From NCBI GenBank assembly GCA_030062745.1, contig CP099844.1:26846596-26910595 (forward strand): a stretch of DNA of 64,000 nucleotides, given 5' to 3'. The translations under genes and the position numbers were made by a program. The notes under the pieces are model-generated. The model saw only the letters and a list, made by a program, of their open reading frames with translations. It was not told the DNA's origin and searched no databases. This document shows, one piece after another, positions 10,549 through 23,687 of the stretch (positions are counted from its first letter, which is position 1; each line of letters starts with the position of its first letter). This DNA is from Capitulum mitella (lineage: Eukaryota; Arthropoda; Thecostraca; Pollicipedomorpha; Pollicipedidae).

Positions 10549-13504
10549 GGTGCTGAGGCGAAGGCTAAGATGACACTGTATGCGGATTCCAAATGCGTAT
10601 TCGGACCCGGGGGTTCCAAGTCGGCTGCACGGTCAGAGGCACATGACGGCAGAGGCACACGACGAAGGCTGTGACACCTTTCAGTCCATTGTTCCACCGA
10701 ATCACGGTCGTGGAAACTTGCGCGGTTATTTCCGCATCGCAGAACGGTCACGCCATAACTTGCCGCAAGAACGATTTCAAAGACTGTGTCGCACCACATC
10801 TTGAACGAAGCCAACCCAGGAGCGCAGAAGATGACCATGTGGACTGGACAGTAAGAGGCGACACGACGGTGGTCAGGGACAGCGGGGGGAGGGGGGACGG
10901 AATCCCCAAGACTTAGCCTACCACGTAACCCCAGACAGGACAGCAGCCTGAAACTGTTGCGCAGCCGTTGTCACTGAGGCGGAGCACACGTAACAGGCAG
11001 ACGGTTGGAAGGCTCAAAGTGAAGTCGTGATGCGAGAGGGGCCAAAGTTATGTTGCCATGGACGCGGGAGACACGGAGCCAAGGGCTTCAGCCCCCCAAC
11101 TTTTTTAAATTTAGCATTAACCTTATGGGTTTGACTGGAAAGAATTGACCCAAAATACTTCTCCTCCCCAAACTGAAGAGGAATTTCCTGCACGTCGCTG
11201 TTTATTGTTTACTGTTAAATAATAACTGCAGCTGGCCGACGCGCTGCTTCACAGACCAGAACTACGTCTACGAGAGGACTGAAATCTTAACTGTCCAGTG
11301 TACACATTCCCGCACCTTTAGCTACACCCGCAGGCCCGAGTTTGTTGTTAACCCGGTCCCCTCTTAGACATCAGCCATATTTTAGTTTAGTTATACGAAT
11401 AGCAGATTTGATATCCAAGCGGTGGAACCACATTTTAGTGTTTACGTCACATCAAAAGAGAGCGCGTAATTCATGGAGAAACACATTTATTCTGTACACT
11501 ACAGGTCACGGACTCTATGTACCTAGAACAAATTTTTTGTGGTGTAAAGAGTACTTTACAATGTTCCTTCTCCGCACGTTATGCTATGTAGTTTGAGGCT
11601 CTGTTAGATCCAGTTTTTAATTGTATCTATAAGAAACATGGTTTAATCAAGGTGATATAATCCGATTGTTTCGTCAGCGTGCTCGCTTTTGTTGGGTCCA
11701 CAGCGCAGGAAATAAGCAGTGAATCAAGTAAGTACACATTGGCAGTGTCGGAATCAAAGGAGCTTTGCAAAATACGTATTACTGTATGAATCTAGTCCGC
11801 GTGAAGACGAGTTTCACTTTCGGTCCCAGTCTCGAGTTACTGACGAATCATCCATGCCACTGAATTGCTAAGCGTTTCGAGTCAATTTACTCTTACATTG
11901 GAAGCGGCACGGAGTCACGGCAAGGGGGAAAATGGACCAATAACGCAAGGCTACGGGAAATGTAACACGCACAGCTCATCAGAAAAAGTCGTGCAGCGTG
12001 GAAACCAAGCAAAAAAGTCACGATTGAGATCACTTGAAAATATTACGCCGGGCAGCATCGTCACAGATAGTGTTAAATAGCCGCAGCGCGCTGACAAACC
12101 TAGGCCTGCAATGACCACACGCTCTCAAATTGTGGTGTCTGCTCATTGTTGGTCCTCTCTGGCCGTATGCGATCAGAAGAACATCTGTCTCGGCTGAGGT
12201 CTGCAATCACTACATTCCAAAAAACAACAACAAATTGTAAAGCGACTGTGCTTTCATCACGCCCTACTTAATGCTTTGTAAATAAAGGTCAACCTCTGGC
12301 TGCTGGCTCCGTCTAGAAAGACATGTTCACCAGTTATTTTGTATATTTTATGCATACATAAGACAGTTTTATCAGCTAGAAAGATTTCCCCAGTTTTACA
12401 TCAGCTTCATTCCATTGCAAAAAAAAAGCGTTTCAGTAAACTCGACGTTGGGTCAGATCAAGGGCATTTCCCCCAAAATTGCAAACATGTATCCTTCTTT
12501 GAACAAGCTGCTAATCTGCGTGGTTTTCTAATGACGTGCTTTAATAGTCTCTGGTGGAGGCTTAAACTTTTTAACATAAATTAATGATGCACAAAACAGG
12601 TGAAAGATCCAAGATTGAAAGATTCTAGGAGCATGAACTGGTTTTGATTTTGTTTTGAAAATGATGCGGGAACTGCTCCTATGACGTTTCACACTTGCAT
12701 CTCTGTTACTATTAAGCCATGACCGGAAATACCTCAGGGTCCCCGAGAAAACCCAGTGTGTGGGTTAGAAATAATTCATGGCAACATGAAAGAAGGAATG
12801 GTAAACCCCTGGAAAACACTGACGCTCATAGACAACTTTCCTCTGCTGATCCTCAAAGTAAACAGAGGAGCTGATAATGCAGGCGACTGGAGAGCGGATG
12901 ACAAACTGCAAGCGTCGATGCTGAAGAGGCGTAACATAGTGATTTCGGATAGACTTCGGAGCCTTGACCCGAGTCCATAAGAAGCAGAAATGCCGCCGTT
13001 GTCGGTGGCTGGAGGAAGGTAATGTGGCCTCACTCCATGAGGGAAGAAGCGCTGTCCTGGGTATGGCGTCAGTGATCAGGTACTTACCGAAGTGCGAGTG
13101 GCCAAAACCAGGGAGAGGCTTTCTTTGATAGATCCGTCAACAGTTAAACTTATAGATGTCTAGACTTGGCCCATTATTGATCAGGACGACACTTTTCTGA
13201 CGACTACAGGTATTAACACGCGCAGTGGAAGGGGGAAGGGGGGGGGGTTCGCGCCATCGCGCTCTGAAAGGGGTTGACACTTTTATGCCCCCTCCAGTCT
13301 CGGAAACGGTAAGAGCTAGGGACTGAAAGAGCTCCCAGGTTGGGGGCTGAACTGCAAGGTGGCGGGGGGGGGGGGGGCTGGAGCCGCTCCCAACTGCATA
13401 GGATTCAGGAGCTCTGGGTCCTGCACTTAGTGTTCGCGTTAGAAGCAAGACAATATACCTAGTCCTCATGGTCTTCATTGTTCCGTTGCGTGTTTTGTTA
13501 TTGG
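10549..13504. other. No gene recognised
   Basis: Non-coding by inspection, apart from a short repeat fragment noted at 11103-11165. The TTAACCCGGTCCCCTC near 11347 looks like the left end of a TTAA element, but I find no matching right end. Short G-runs occur near 10890 and 13235. Confidence 0.4.
11103..11165 (-). repeat. Dispersed repeat fragment ending in a GGTTAA-type terminus
   Basis: Read on the minus strand, a block of about 60 bases with TTTCCA...CATA(A/G)GGTTAATG(T/C)TAAAT matches blocks at about 31111-31176 and 34895-34956. In each the matching part ends in or next to AGGGTTAA or AGGGTTCA, like the outer end of a TTAA-target element. Only ends are recognisable. Confidence 0.4.
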
Positions 13505-13680
13505 ATTATTTAACGACGCTCCCGACTGCCAGGGTTGGGAGCGTCGCAGCCTCTCACGCCGGTTGTCGAGAGGGACGGCGAAATGTCGCTGTTACCCGGA
13601 CTCGAACCGGGGACCTTTCGGCCACAAGGCGAACATGTTAACCATTACACTTCGCCTTCCCCTTGCTCCGGTGCTGGATG
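13505..13680 (-). repeat. tRNA-derived short repeat (SINE-like)
   Basis: On the minus strand: an A-box-like AGTGTAATGGTTAAC, an anticodon-arm-like TTCGCCTTGTGGCCGAA, and a good T-arm CCCGGTTCGAGTCCGGG. The flanking seven-base arms do not pair, so a functional tRNA is unlikely. The tail (about 13510-13570) contains GCGTCGCAGCCTCTCAC...GGTTGTCG, which recurs without the tRNA head at 34675-34722. His or Thr is the likely tRNA source, judging from the anticodon loop; this is uncertain. Confidence 0.55.
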
Positions 13681-15283
13681 ATTGACGGGCTGTGAAGGCG
13701 ACAAGAACTGTGTCGTTCAAAAAAGACTGGCACAAACCGGATCCTCCACTAGCAAACCAACACACCAGGCAGAGAACTCCGCTACAACAGCTCAGTTAAT
13801 GAGCTTAAGCGGGTTTGAATTGCGCAGCAATCTGTCTTTCACGATAGATAATTCCTTTTTCAATGGGTAATTCTTCTCAAAGCCTCTGCGTGATATGAAG
13901 CGGCTTCGGAAGCTCTGACTCCCGTAACGGCATTCAGCACGGCGTGCCGGCTCGCCACCGCGTCGCCCTCCCCCCACCGGCTCCGTCTTACCGGGAAACC
14001 AATGTTGAGTCCCTGTCTCCCACTAGGCGGACATAGTTCAACTACTATCAGGGCGAATCCAGAGGAAAGGCGATGGGCACCATTGCCGGTCATTGCCCTC
14101 TACTTGGATAACCCGAGCGGCCTGCCGTGCATGCGAAAATATCACCGGCGGGCATTGTTTTTAAGCGAATGAAAAATAAAGGGAAATCAAGGGCCCCGAC
14201 TTTTAAAGTGGTCTTCGTTTCTCAAATGGGTCTGCTCTACCCATCCGGCTGACCCACTCACCATCGCTGAACCCGCCCGTGTCTCCTGCACGCTCCCTCT
14301 CAGCGGGCTGGACGGCGAACGCAGCGCCCCTGGTGGCGGAGCTCCTAACGAAAAGTTCCAGCGTGCCGAGCGGACGTTCCGCTATCGAAAAAATCGTACG
14401 GACGAGCAGACAGACGGATCGTCGTGGACGGACGCGCGGGAGGTGAGTGCCGTCATGTCTGTCCGTTTTCGCAGATGCTGCATTGATAGCCACTCGTCCG
14501 GGTCAGGAACGTGGTTTTGACGAGCGGACTTTCCCCCGATTCGTGGGTAGATATTCGTGTGTTGAAACTAGGTCAGGCCTACGGGAAATTTGTCATGATG
14601 ACTTATCGTTTGATTTGCTTCTTTGCAAAGAGATTTTCATTAAAATATTTCCAAACTTCCGAAAGGAAAAGGGGAAGAAAGGAAAAGGGCTTTCACAAAA
14701 AGGAAAACTTTCAAAGTCCACTTTTGGATCGTCCGTACCAGTGCCATTGAAAGTTTCGTAATCTGTCCATTGGCAGGCTTCCGAAAACAAGTTTTTGTAC
14801 ATTTTCAGAAGTTTTCATGGTGGTTTTTCTGAAAGTGAACACCACCATTCTTCACACTTCACACACACACAGATCTCATGCCTTCCGAAACTTAATGGCT
14901 GACGCAGGTGATTGATAAAATGATATTCAGGAAAATTTATTATCGTTTAAGCGTATTATATGCTGGTGGGGGGAGGGGCCAAGATTTTACCCCTCTCCCC
15001 GTTTTTTTTTCGCTCATCGTTCTCGGGATTTTGGAAGATGCTTCATGAAACCGTCTGACTTTTCCCCAATATCTTTTCGACATGTGATAAAAATTTCAAA
15101 AATTTACGTTTTCTGGAGGCGGTTCCGGGACACATCTTGGAATGTTGGAATGGTTTGCGGAATGTCGCGCTCTCCCGAGACCTCACACTTCATTGTGGTC
15201 ATGTGCTATTTTGATGTCCTTTATAATGTGATGGATGGTGCAAATGATCGAAATATTTATAACCTGCACACGCTAAAGTATTT
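13681..15283. other. No gene recognised
   Basis: Contains moderately GC-rich stretches (13.9-14.5 kb) with overlapping short frames on both strands, none recognisable. No repeat structure of note apart from short A/G-rich and G-rich runs. Confidence 0.4.
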
Positions 15284-16486
15284 TCAACCCTATTCCCGGC
15301 AGGGTGGCCAAATCCGCCACCCTCGAGCTTTTGTTTGCCAATTCCAGGGTTTTTGACACAGCTTCAGGAAAACTGGTGACGCTTCCTAGCTATTCCTTCT
15401 ACGTACTGTGACAAAATTTTGCAATTCTATTTTGCTCAGGAGCGGAGCCAGGCAACGTTTTTAGGAGGTACCTCGGACCATTTTTGGCCCTGTTGACGAT
15501 AAAATGAAAATGACTGCCAAAAACCGCGTTTTTGCGATAGAACTTAAACCTTTATCTTGATGTATAGCAAAATAGTTGGGAAACGTACAAACGCAATTTT
15601 GTTCATCTGAGGTCACTTTGCAAGGTCAGGTCAAGGTCAAAAGTCAAAATTTGGTCTTATAGTAGTAATGTCGGCGCTATTTTTTCCAGTGTCAAACGCG
15701 GTATATATATGACGTAGAAGGGCCTTCCATTTGTGTATCAAATTTCGGCTTGATACCAGGTCGGGTCCTGAAGCTATGACCTAAAATGTCAGTGCACGTA
15801 CCCTATATCACAATAGCCGTAAAAGTGGATTTTTGAAAAAGAGTGAATTCAAATGACTGGAAACATTTTCAGACATTATCAAATGCACACGAGATTATTC
15901 TAAGTGACTCCGAGGTCACTAGAGGTCGTTTAAGGCCAAAGGTCCCAAGTTGATCTGAAGAACATATGACTATGACAGTTCCCCATTTTCATGTCCTTGG
16001 TACCACCTATAGTAACATTATACAAACATTGTAATACGATTTGTACTTCTGTAGCATAACGTGACTGGAAGCCGAAAAAACGCTTTTACCTTTTTTGTTC
16101 ATTCAGTTGTTGAAAAACCAATCCTATTTTTAAAACACTGTGAACGCCAGTAAACTTTCTAAAAATTTCAATGGTGTGCACTAATGGTAAATGTCCCATC
16201 CATAATTTCTCGATTCATGCTAATTTCATCAAAATCGATCTGTAAACAACGGAGTTATAAGAAGTCCAAAAATACCCCCATTTTGACATTTTTGCCCCCC
16301 TATCCGCCTCTTTCAAAATTTTGGAAACTTCTGTCGTAAAAGTGTAGTTTACGTCATGGCAAATCGACTGCCGTTTGTTGCAATGAAATCGGATGTGTAG
16401 TTCTCGAGATCTCAGGGAAGGCCGAATCCGCCCCTCCCCCTGCCGGGAATCGGCTGTACCGTCTAGCCCTCCAGGAATAGGGTTAA
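15284..16486 (+). mobile_element. TTAA-ended element of a second family
   Basis: The left end reads TCAACCCTATTCCCGGCAGG. The reverse complement of the right end reads TTAACCCTATTCCTGGAGGG. These are inverted repeats of about 20 bases with a TTAA target (one side decayed to TCAA). Length is 1203 bp. Inside each end is a second near-palindrome with AATCCGCC...CCGGGAA. The interior near 15602-15650 and 15908-15945 is rich in AGGTCA. It has no convincing open frame. Ends and interior differ from the first family, but target and layout are the same. Confidence 0.6.
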
Positions 16487-17653
16487 GAAAGATGTTAGCC
16501 AATTACGGATCCAGAGGCATGTCAAAGGGGTGTTTGTACTTTCTCATTTTAACAAATTTATGACTCATTCGTGAATAAAACAAAGGTGATATGTGATAAA
16601 GGCATGCACATTTCATGCATATTTCATCAAATAACATGTTCATTAGTCTAACAGACTCCTAGACCTGTGTGATTTTGTTAGCTCCACATATGTTAAGATG
16701 AAGTGTTATATGTTTCTGTGAAATTAAGAATCAGAGACGGCTCCAGGTTAATGTAAACGAGGCATTTAATTTCTTCTCATTTCCGAGAAATTATGACTAT
16801 TTACAGAATAAAACACAGCTATCGCCATGTAGTTATTGACCCAACTTTTTCTTGTACCTCGATCCATCTATGAGCATTTGCAAGATGTACATAGTATGGC
16901 ATGTTACACATATCAAAATGTTTCCTTGCCACACATAATCTCACAGATTCAGAATATATCACAAAAAACTTGACATTCTCCGAAAATACCCTTTTCATGT
17001 GTCCTGGATACGAATATGATTCCATCATTTCAAAATGTGATGCGCTTATAATCTCAAAATGCAAACATAAATCACAATGCAAAATAGTATTCGCAGTATA
17101 TTTCAATATGATAGCCAGTGACCAAAAGTTCACCATCTAGAAAGTTACCCCACTTTTTCGGGTAACTGGATCCGACTAAAGGCATTTGTCGCGTGTATAT
17201 CGTGTGACATGTAGCACTTATGGATATGTTTTCCGCATACAAATAAACTCACCATACTCGAAATATGTTGTAGAATGAATTAAAACACGTACAAAAACCA
17301 CGTACCTCTTTTTATGTGCCCTGCATACGCCTACGAAATTTGAAAATCGACTTCTTCCTAGCATACTTAATAGATCTACTAATTGTTAGTAGACTGACAT
17401 GAAGTAAAACAAAATTGGCCTTAAAATGTGGCTAGAACCCTCGTATAAGTAGACTCCTATTTTTGTTGTCATTTTGACCTCCTATCCACATTTTCAAAAT
17501 TTTCAGCATTGTTTTTTAGAAACCTAGGCGTAGCTACAGGCTATCGAACACCGTTTTCCGCAAGGAGATCGGACCAAAAGGTTTCGAGATCGGGTGGTGG
17601 CAGAATCATCCTCCAGCACGGTCTTTACCAGGCAGGAGCGCGGAACAGGGTTA
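16487..17653 (+). repeat. Divergent second copy or tail extension of the 15.3 kb element
   Basis: The last 200 bases (about 17445-17653) parallel the right end of the preceding element in order: AGTCC...AAAA, ATTTTGAC, CCTCCTATCC, TTTTCAAAATTTT, GAGATC, GGGTTAA. It ends GAACAGGGTTAAT. A separate left end is not visible, so this may be a tail duplication like that seen at 24918-25263. Its first half is AT-rich and contains ATGTGTCC(T)GGATACG and related short repeats. Non-coding. Confidence 0.4.
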
Positions 17654-18699
17654 ATGCGCCTGGGTAGCCACTCAGTTTCTACAACGCATGCCGGCTTTAA
17701 ACAATGGACATTTTTGGATTGTTGATTTAGAAATCAGTTTTCTTTTGAAACTCAGCCACTACACTCCACCTGTAACGAGCAGCTCATTCCTTGCGTCCGT
17801 AAGGAGGGGTACTGAAACATTTTTTACCATAAGACATACTGACACGTCCTCAGTTGGCCCACTGAAGCATTTCTTCCTCCGTCGTCCATTACAATGCTGT
17901 TGCCATGTTCAGTTGAGTGCTTTTTTTGCGCCATTGTAAAGACATTTGTACGCCGAGTGTAACAACCCTCAGCTTATCTGCGCTAAAAAATGCGTTCATA
18001 GCACGTGCATGATTCAGCTCCCCGCATATCTGCTGATTAACACCGCACACTTGTTGCTTTTTTCTGGATGGAAGTCGTCCGTAAATTATATAACGCATGG
18101 GTGGGGCTGGGGCTGCCCGATGCGCGACAAAGCGTGACAACGTGAGGTTTGGCAGACCTTACGTAACGGCGCCACATCATGAACAGAGGCCAGTTACTTA
18201 AATTGGTTAAAAAGACTCATCACTGGCAAATCGTGTACTTCGACTCTCTGTTCGTCGGCACTAGTAACTTAGAATAAGTAATGCGCCATCAGAAATGAGA
18301 CGACAAATATGCACGGGGAAGAGGGAGGGGGTGTTGTCTGAGCGTTGCGAAATTCTGGGGGATGACCGTGTAGCTGACTGTTACAAAGCGTTACAGGGGG
18401 CGTGGGGAGTTCAAAACAGTACCGCAAAATGCGTTACGTCATTCATGGACGTCTCCGTGAGATCAGGGGTAGAAAGTTTGCTTTCCCATGACTTTAGTGT
18501 TACTTGCGGACTTATCTCCTTTGTGTTCATTGTAACTATTAAGAATTAATTTCCACGCAAATGTCTTAAAAGTCCTGTACATTTTCAAACCGTGGTCGTC
18601 TCAACTGGAATCTGACTAGTATAACCATACGAGCAAGATCACTTTCGTTCTCTCCTACATTATTCTCCAGCCTGTGGAAAACCACCGCTTTTTATATCT
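17654..18699. other. No gene recognised
   Basis: No coding or repeat signal that I can support. Short frames on both strands lack splice context and recognisable motifs. Confidence 0.4.
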
Positions 18700-19360
18700 C
18701 TGCCGCGTGAATGGCCCTCATTTGCCAACATCGTCGCCGCGGGGCGTCCCAGGCTGGTCGGCGGCGACCGCCCAGCGAGATCGGCTCCGAGTTCCCAGCG
18801 CTCCGGGCTGGCGGCCGGCAGGACCCTCACCGCTGGTGGCGCCACCTGTCCCGTCCGCGGCCTCCGCGCCGTCCGCCGCTGCATTCGGTCGGGGGCGTCG
18901 CCGGCAGAAGACGACGTTCGAACACGCCGGCCGAAGCCCAGGGGTTCTCAGTCCTGGACGCGCAGTGCACTGAGTGGGCCACCCTCGTCGCCGGCGTTCG
19001 ATCTTTGCGGACAGCGACGGTGTCAAGTCTTGCGACATGATCGACAGCGTCGTAACTGAGCCCCGGCTAGCAGGCGGTGCACTGACACTTTCCGGTGGCG
19101 CCCGATCCCGGTTCGGCTGGCACCCTCGCCCTGGGGCCGTGTCGAGGTCGTGACCTCGCGCGGCCCGCTCCACGCTCTACGGGACGTGGTATGACGGCGC
19201 AGAATGAGAGCTCCGGGCGACGCGCGCCGGTGGTGCGAGGCCAGCTTCCGTCGGCCGACCACGCTTTGGACATTCTGTCCATTGCAGCTCTCTTAACGGG
19301 CGGCGTCGCAGAGTGCCGGGTTGCTGAGAAAATCCGGACCGTCCCAGAGGAATGACGGCC
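18700..19360. other. GC- and CpG-rich island, function unknown
   Basis: An abrupt rise in GC and CpG content compared with the surrounding AT-rich DNA. Overlapping open frames on both strands (up to 151 codons) are expected at this composition and have no family I recognise. It could be a promoter or first-exon region of an unseen gene; there is no direct evidence for that. Confidence 0.35.
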
Positions 19361-22300
19361 GCGCCTGCGAAGAGAGATCAGTTCACCGAGTCGCTAAGCA
19401 GACGACTCGTTGTTGTGGTTTCAAAGCCGATTAGGACAGGATTCATGTGTTCACAATGCTTCACGTAGTGCTGCAGGCTCCGGCTCTCCGCATGCGAGAG
19501 ATGAACACTGAGAGTCGTTTTGACCGATGTTAAACCAAACGAATGTAATCGTCAAGTGGTGGACGGCTGCGAAGAGAAGAGGGTCTTATCTAAAAGGCTG
19601 ATGCCAATGTAAAGCGCAAAATGTATTATTCGAATACAGTAAAATGCTGTCAAGGACAATGATCGATACCATTTTTGTTTAATTTTTAACCAGAATTGTA
19701 ACATATTGACCTATAACAAGGCGAATGTCTAAATTCAGGTATGGATCCGAATTTTCTTTTCCAAGCCAACCAAATCATGATAGTTAGTCCGATTATTTTC
19801 ATTATTTTTTTTCAACTAAGCTTCGGTGTCAAATAGACCATTGTCACCACAACGTAGTGATAACATGCGGAAAAACAGATTATCAGAGGACAGGCGCCAA
19901 TCACTTTCATTGAGCCCTCGGAGCTTGTTTTAGAAGTCACCTAGAAAAATGGGCATGTACTACCCTAAAAAAATGCATTATGTTGACCTTCAGTTGCTAG
20001 TTTCTGTGAAGGTCAGCTGGCTGGCGTCGCTCTAGAACGTACTATGGTGATTCGGAACGCGTGAAAACGTGGTCAGAATTTATTTTTTTGTGATGGAACC
20101 ATAAAATATTTGAAAAATGAACGCGGGAATGGAAATTGCCTAAACGACGGGGACACGTAAGCACAACGGCACTATCGTCTCTGAAATGGCTGTTTAAAAA
20201 CGTAACAAAGTAAAAATGGTATGAATCGGCTCCACCAGCCTCAGAACTGCAGGCACCGACATGAACAACGCAAAACAAAAGATACCGTTTACATCAGCGA
20301 ATGGACACAACCTCAGGTTCTTGATTTTGACTGCTTGAGAGGTAAACTGGGTAAAAGGACAACTTTTTAACGACGCCCTGCGATTCGGCAGCCAGTGTCG
20401 TGCCTTGAAGATGAGTAGGCGAGTGACGTACGCAACCAACTTGGAAGAAAGACATGAAGCTTTACAAAGCCACTCTCGTTTCTTGTAATTCCTTTGGTGA
20501 AACGTTTGTTTTTGCTGTGTGCTGAAGAAATTAATAGATCTTGGGCGCAAAAGGAACCTTACGGCACCACTTCAAGCAACATCCGGGCAGAGGTCCGCTG
20601 CTGTGGACATCGATACGGGATATCCGTCACGCACATCGTTACCTCTTACCAATACCAAGTAAATCCCACACCAGTTACTGGTAATGGTAAAAAAAATTCG
20701 ACAACAGCTAATATAAATGGATTTAACTGTTACGCAGTTGGTATTCCACGCCTGCCTGAATCGAAGCCAAATCAGGCTGTCACCGATACATGGCTGGAGA
20801 TTTCCGAAAATAATTGGAGGTTAGGGGGCGTGAAGATAATGTTAGACCGATTCCTTCCAGTCATTTCCATGTGTCATTCCAGTCAATGTCATGCCATTCT
20901 TCCAAATCGTGGGCTTGATTTGGATTTGGAAGCAAAAAGTAATGGAAAATGTTGTCGGATCTTGTTTATCTCGCCGACTACAAGGGCAATCAGGCTTCCA
21001 GTTTGCTGTGTTGAAAAGCGTTTAGTTTACAACACTTACACCAATGGCTTGAGACGTGTTACGTCAGTAACTGTTATGATCAGTTCTGCGAGTATTATAT
21101 GAATGAAAAAACAACTTTTACCTACAATAGTGGTAATTCAAGCGATAATTAGTTCTTGTTTTATAGAACTTAAATAATTGTGCTTAACAGGTTTACATCA
21201 TCCAGAAGTACGTAGAACTAATAGAATACAGTAAAAAGGTCGAAGGAAGGCTTTGACGAAGATAACGCGTGTAAACGTATTAATCTCACGCAGAAATCCG
21301 CTTAAGTTCGTGAAACTTATGACTTGAAAAAATTTCGATGGTTTCCTGACAATGCAAGACTGACAGCAAGTAAGCAAGTGAATTCTTGAATGGGTTAGGC
21401 CAGTAAACGGTATAGTTGGCTTAGTAAAATTCTGCTCGACGGAGACAAAACCATTCCCTTTCATAGAAGCACGTTACAGATACCTTAACTAGTGCATTAG
21501 AACTAGTGTTGTCACAGTCTGTGCCGTTACGGGTGTGTCAAATAGGCGAGTTTTTGAATAAGGTCGTCGGACAGGTGGTTTCGACGATAATTGAGGAACT
21601 GTGGATAAAAGAGGCGTCAACCCCGGTTTTTTACGAATGTTTATCAAGATCCTTGAAAAAGGTGATGAAGAAAGGTACAAAAAAAACCTCAGATACCGGC
21701 CGCTGCATGTCACGTACAGAGTTCAGATAAGTAATTAAAACGATGGAATGCTGTTTAAGGGGAAGAGTGCAGCCGCACAAGAATTTATGACTTGTTTACC
21801 CGTTGTCAAGGAACTAGCACCGGTCGTTGGGCGGTGGGGGATGAATCCCCTCACCTTCAGACCTCGATCTCCAGCCCTGCGCCGATGCGATTTTTGCGAA
21901 TGGCTTTCATCTTAGCACGTCGTCTCTGTTTTTATGTCGCTTGCGCACACGTTGCGAGAAGGGGACTGCGGTCCGACGCTGTGCGCGCGTACTTGCTTGG
22001 CATAATAACTAGCTGCGGCGTGTCTTTGTATCGGGCCGAGGAGCCGCTGCCAGCAAAAACTGACGGCAGGCTTCTGAACAGAGCCGCTCAGAGTGACATT
22101 CCAAACAATGTCGTACACACCAAACACCTCGACACAATGTCGAGGTGGACAAGGATGCCGCCACGATATCTCAGTGGTCGGCTGGAGATGTCCCAATGAC
22201 GCTCCGGCCACGCCGCCTGGAGCACGTCGGAGGGACACGCCCTCTTGTTCCGATTTATTTTACTTTTTTATTTTACAGAATCACAAACGATACAGAATCA

Positions 22301-22699
22301 CACTAGTAGGTGAAGTCAGATGTAGAAAACGTGACGTGACACAGCATAAAATGATTAATGCGAATACAATAACGGAAGAAAAGAATGTTTATGTGCTAGG
22401 GCATGAATATGAAAAGTATTCGAATGTATATATTGCAAAAAAATATCATGACATGCATGGATAAGACAGAGGGTCAGTAAGTTATCAAAAGCCGCAAATT
22501 TAAGACGTGGTGTGATCAATACACTGATACACGACAGAAAAGACATATCGGAGCAACAGCGAAAACAAAGGGGCATCATTTGGACGGATCCACCGTTTTG
22601 AAATGGCTGGTGAAATTGTGATTCTAAGGAGGCTGTCGACGTTGCAGAAGTAATCATCACCGCCGAACCCCTACAAAGAGAATTCACTGCCCTTCCGAA
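19361..22699. other. Mostly featureless; one unassigned 202-codon open frame
   Basis: The plus-strand frame 20494-21102 runs 202 codons without a stop, beginning at a TTG rather than an ATG. It matches no family I recognise, and neither a clear splice acceptor and donor pair nor a promoter is obvious. It may be chance or a decayed element. The rest shows no repeats or motifs that I can support. Confidence 0.3.
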
Positions 22700-23085
22700 A
22701 CGAGAAGGACATGCGATTCTGGAGGAACGAGGCTCCGCGACCGATAGACACCGAACGGCAGGCCGACGAGCTGAACGGTCAGGTCACCGACGCTCCGCCC
22801 CAGCGGCCGAAGACGGGCCTCCAGCGAGAGGGTCGCACACAAGGCCTTAGGTCACGCATAGTCGTCGCCCGTCCGGCTGGGTGTGGATCCATGTCCGACC
22901 GAATGTCTCCGGCGAGTCTCCTGGCCAGGTCCGACTCCGACCGGTTATCTCCAGAGTTTCCGGGTCAGCGGCCGAGACCAACCCTCGTTACTCGTTGGTG
23001 CTGCGTCTCGACCACGCACGGAAACAAAGTCCGAGGCCAACGTTCATCTATCTCCGATCGACCTTCGTCCGTCTGAGATATGCTC
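22700..23085. other. GC-rich island, function unknown
   Basis: Another CpG-rich patch with overlapping frames on the plus strand (121, 87 and 85 codons). Different reading frames are open over the same bases and none is recognisable, so composition is the simplest explanation. Exon content cannot be excluded. Confidence 0.3.
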
Positions 23086-23289
23086 AAAACATCAAAGTAA
23101 ACCGGCTCGCTTCGTCACGACTTACAAAGCTGCGATGTAAATAGAATCATAAACCTTTCGCTGCGCCGCGTCAAGGTATAACCTTGTACACACCACACAT
23201 GCATTTTATGACAATCAGACGCAACCCGGACGGAGACAACCAATCCGATTAACTTTCGAATGGCTAGGTGAGGGAAATGCAGGTAGACT

Positions 23290-23390
23290 AAATGTCCTGT
23301 CGGTGGCTCAGTTGATAGAGTGTCTGCCACCGCTCCCCGCCCTGGCATTCAGGGATGAGGGATTCAGGTCCGACCAACAGATACTGCTTG
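23290..23390 (+). repeat. tRNA-like sequence (SINE head)
   Basis: GTCGGTGGCTCAGTTGATAG (from 23300) is a good tRNA 5' half with an A box. A weak B-box-like GGATTCAGGTCCGAC follows about 60 bases later. The acceptor stem is not completed. Best read as a tRNA-derived repeat or decayed tRNA rather than a working tRNA gene. Confidence 0.4.
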
Positions 23391-23687
23391 GCGCGGCTCT
23401 GATTTCAGAGTCCACCATAAAGCATTGAGGTCAAATTTATACAAAAAAAACATTGATGTAGAGGAATATGGACCTTGGGACAAGGTCAAATACAGACACT
23501 GATAAACACGTCAGACCCTACACGGCTCAGGTTCACCTGTGCTCTCACTTTCACTCCTTTTCGGGAAATGAGTCGTTCTGTGCTCTACGTGACGTTCAGG
23601 TACGAAGTGGTGAGTGTCTGTTTTAAGTGTTGTGCTGGTCTTATCACGATTACCATCTCCGCTTTTGGTATTTTCGTCTGGTGCCTG

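Noticed and set aside
13590..13660. Possible intact tRNA gene on the minus strand
   Set aside because: Good T-arm and D-arm but the acceptor arms do not pair and the anticodon stem has a mismatch; better read as a SINE head.
15436..15455. hAT-like end CAGGAGCGGAGCCAGG inside the 15.3 kb element
   Set aside because: No partner end or 8-bp duplication found; probably a chance match.
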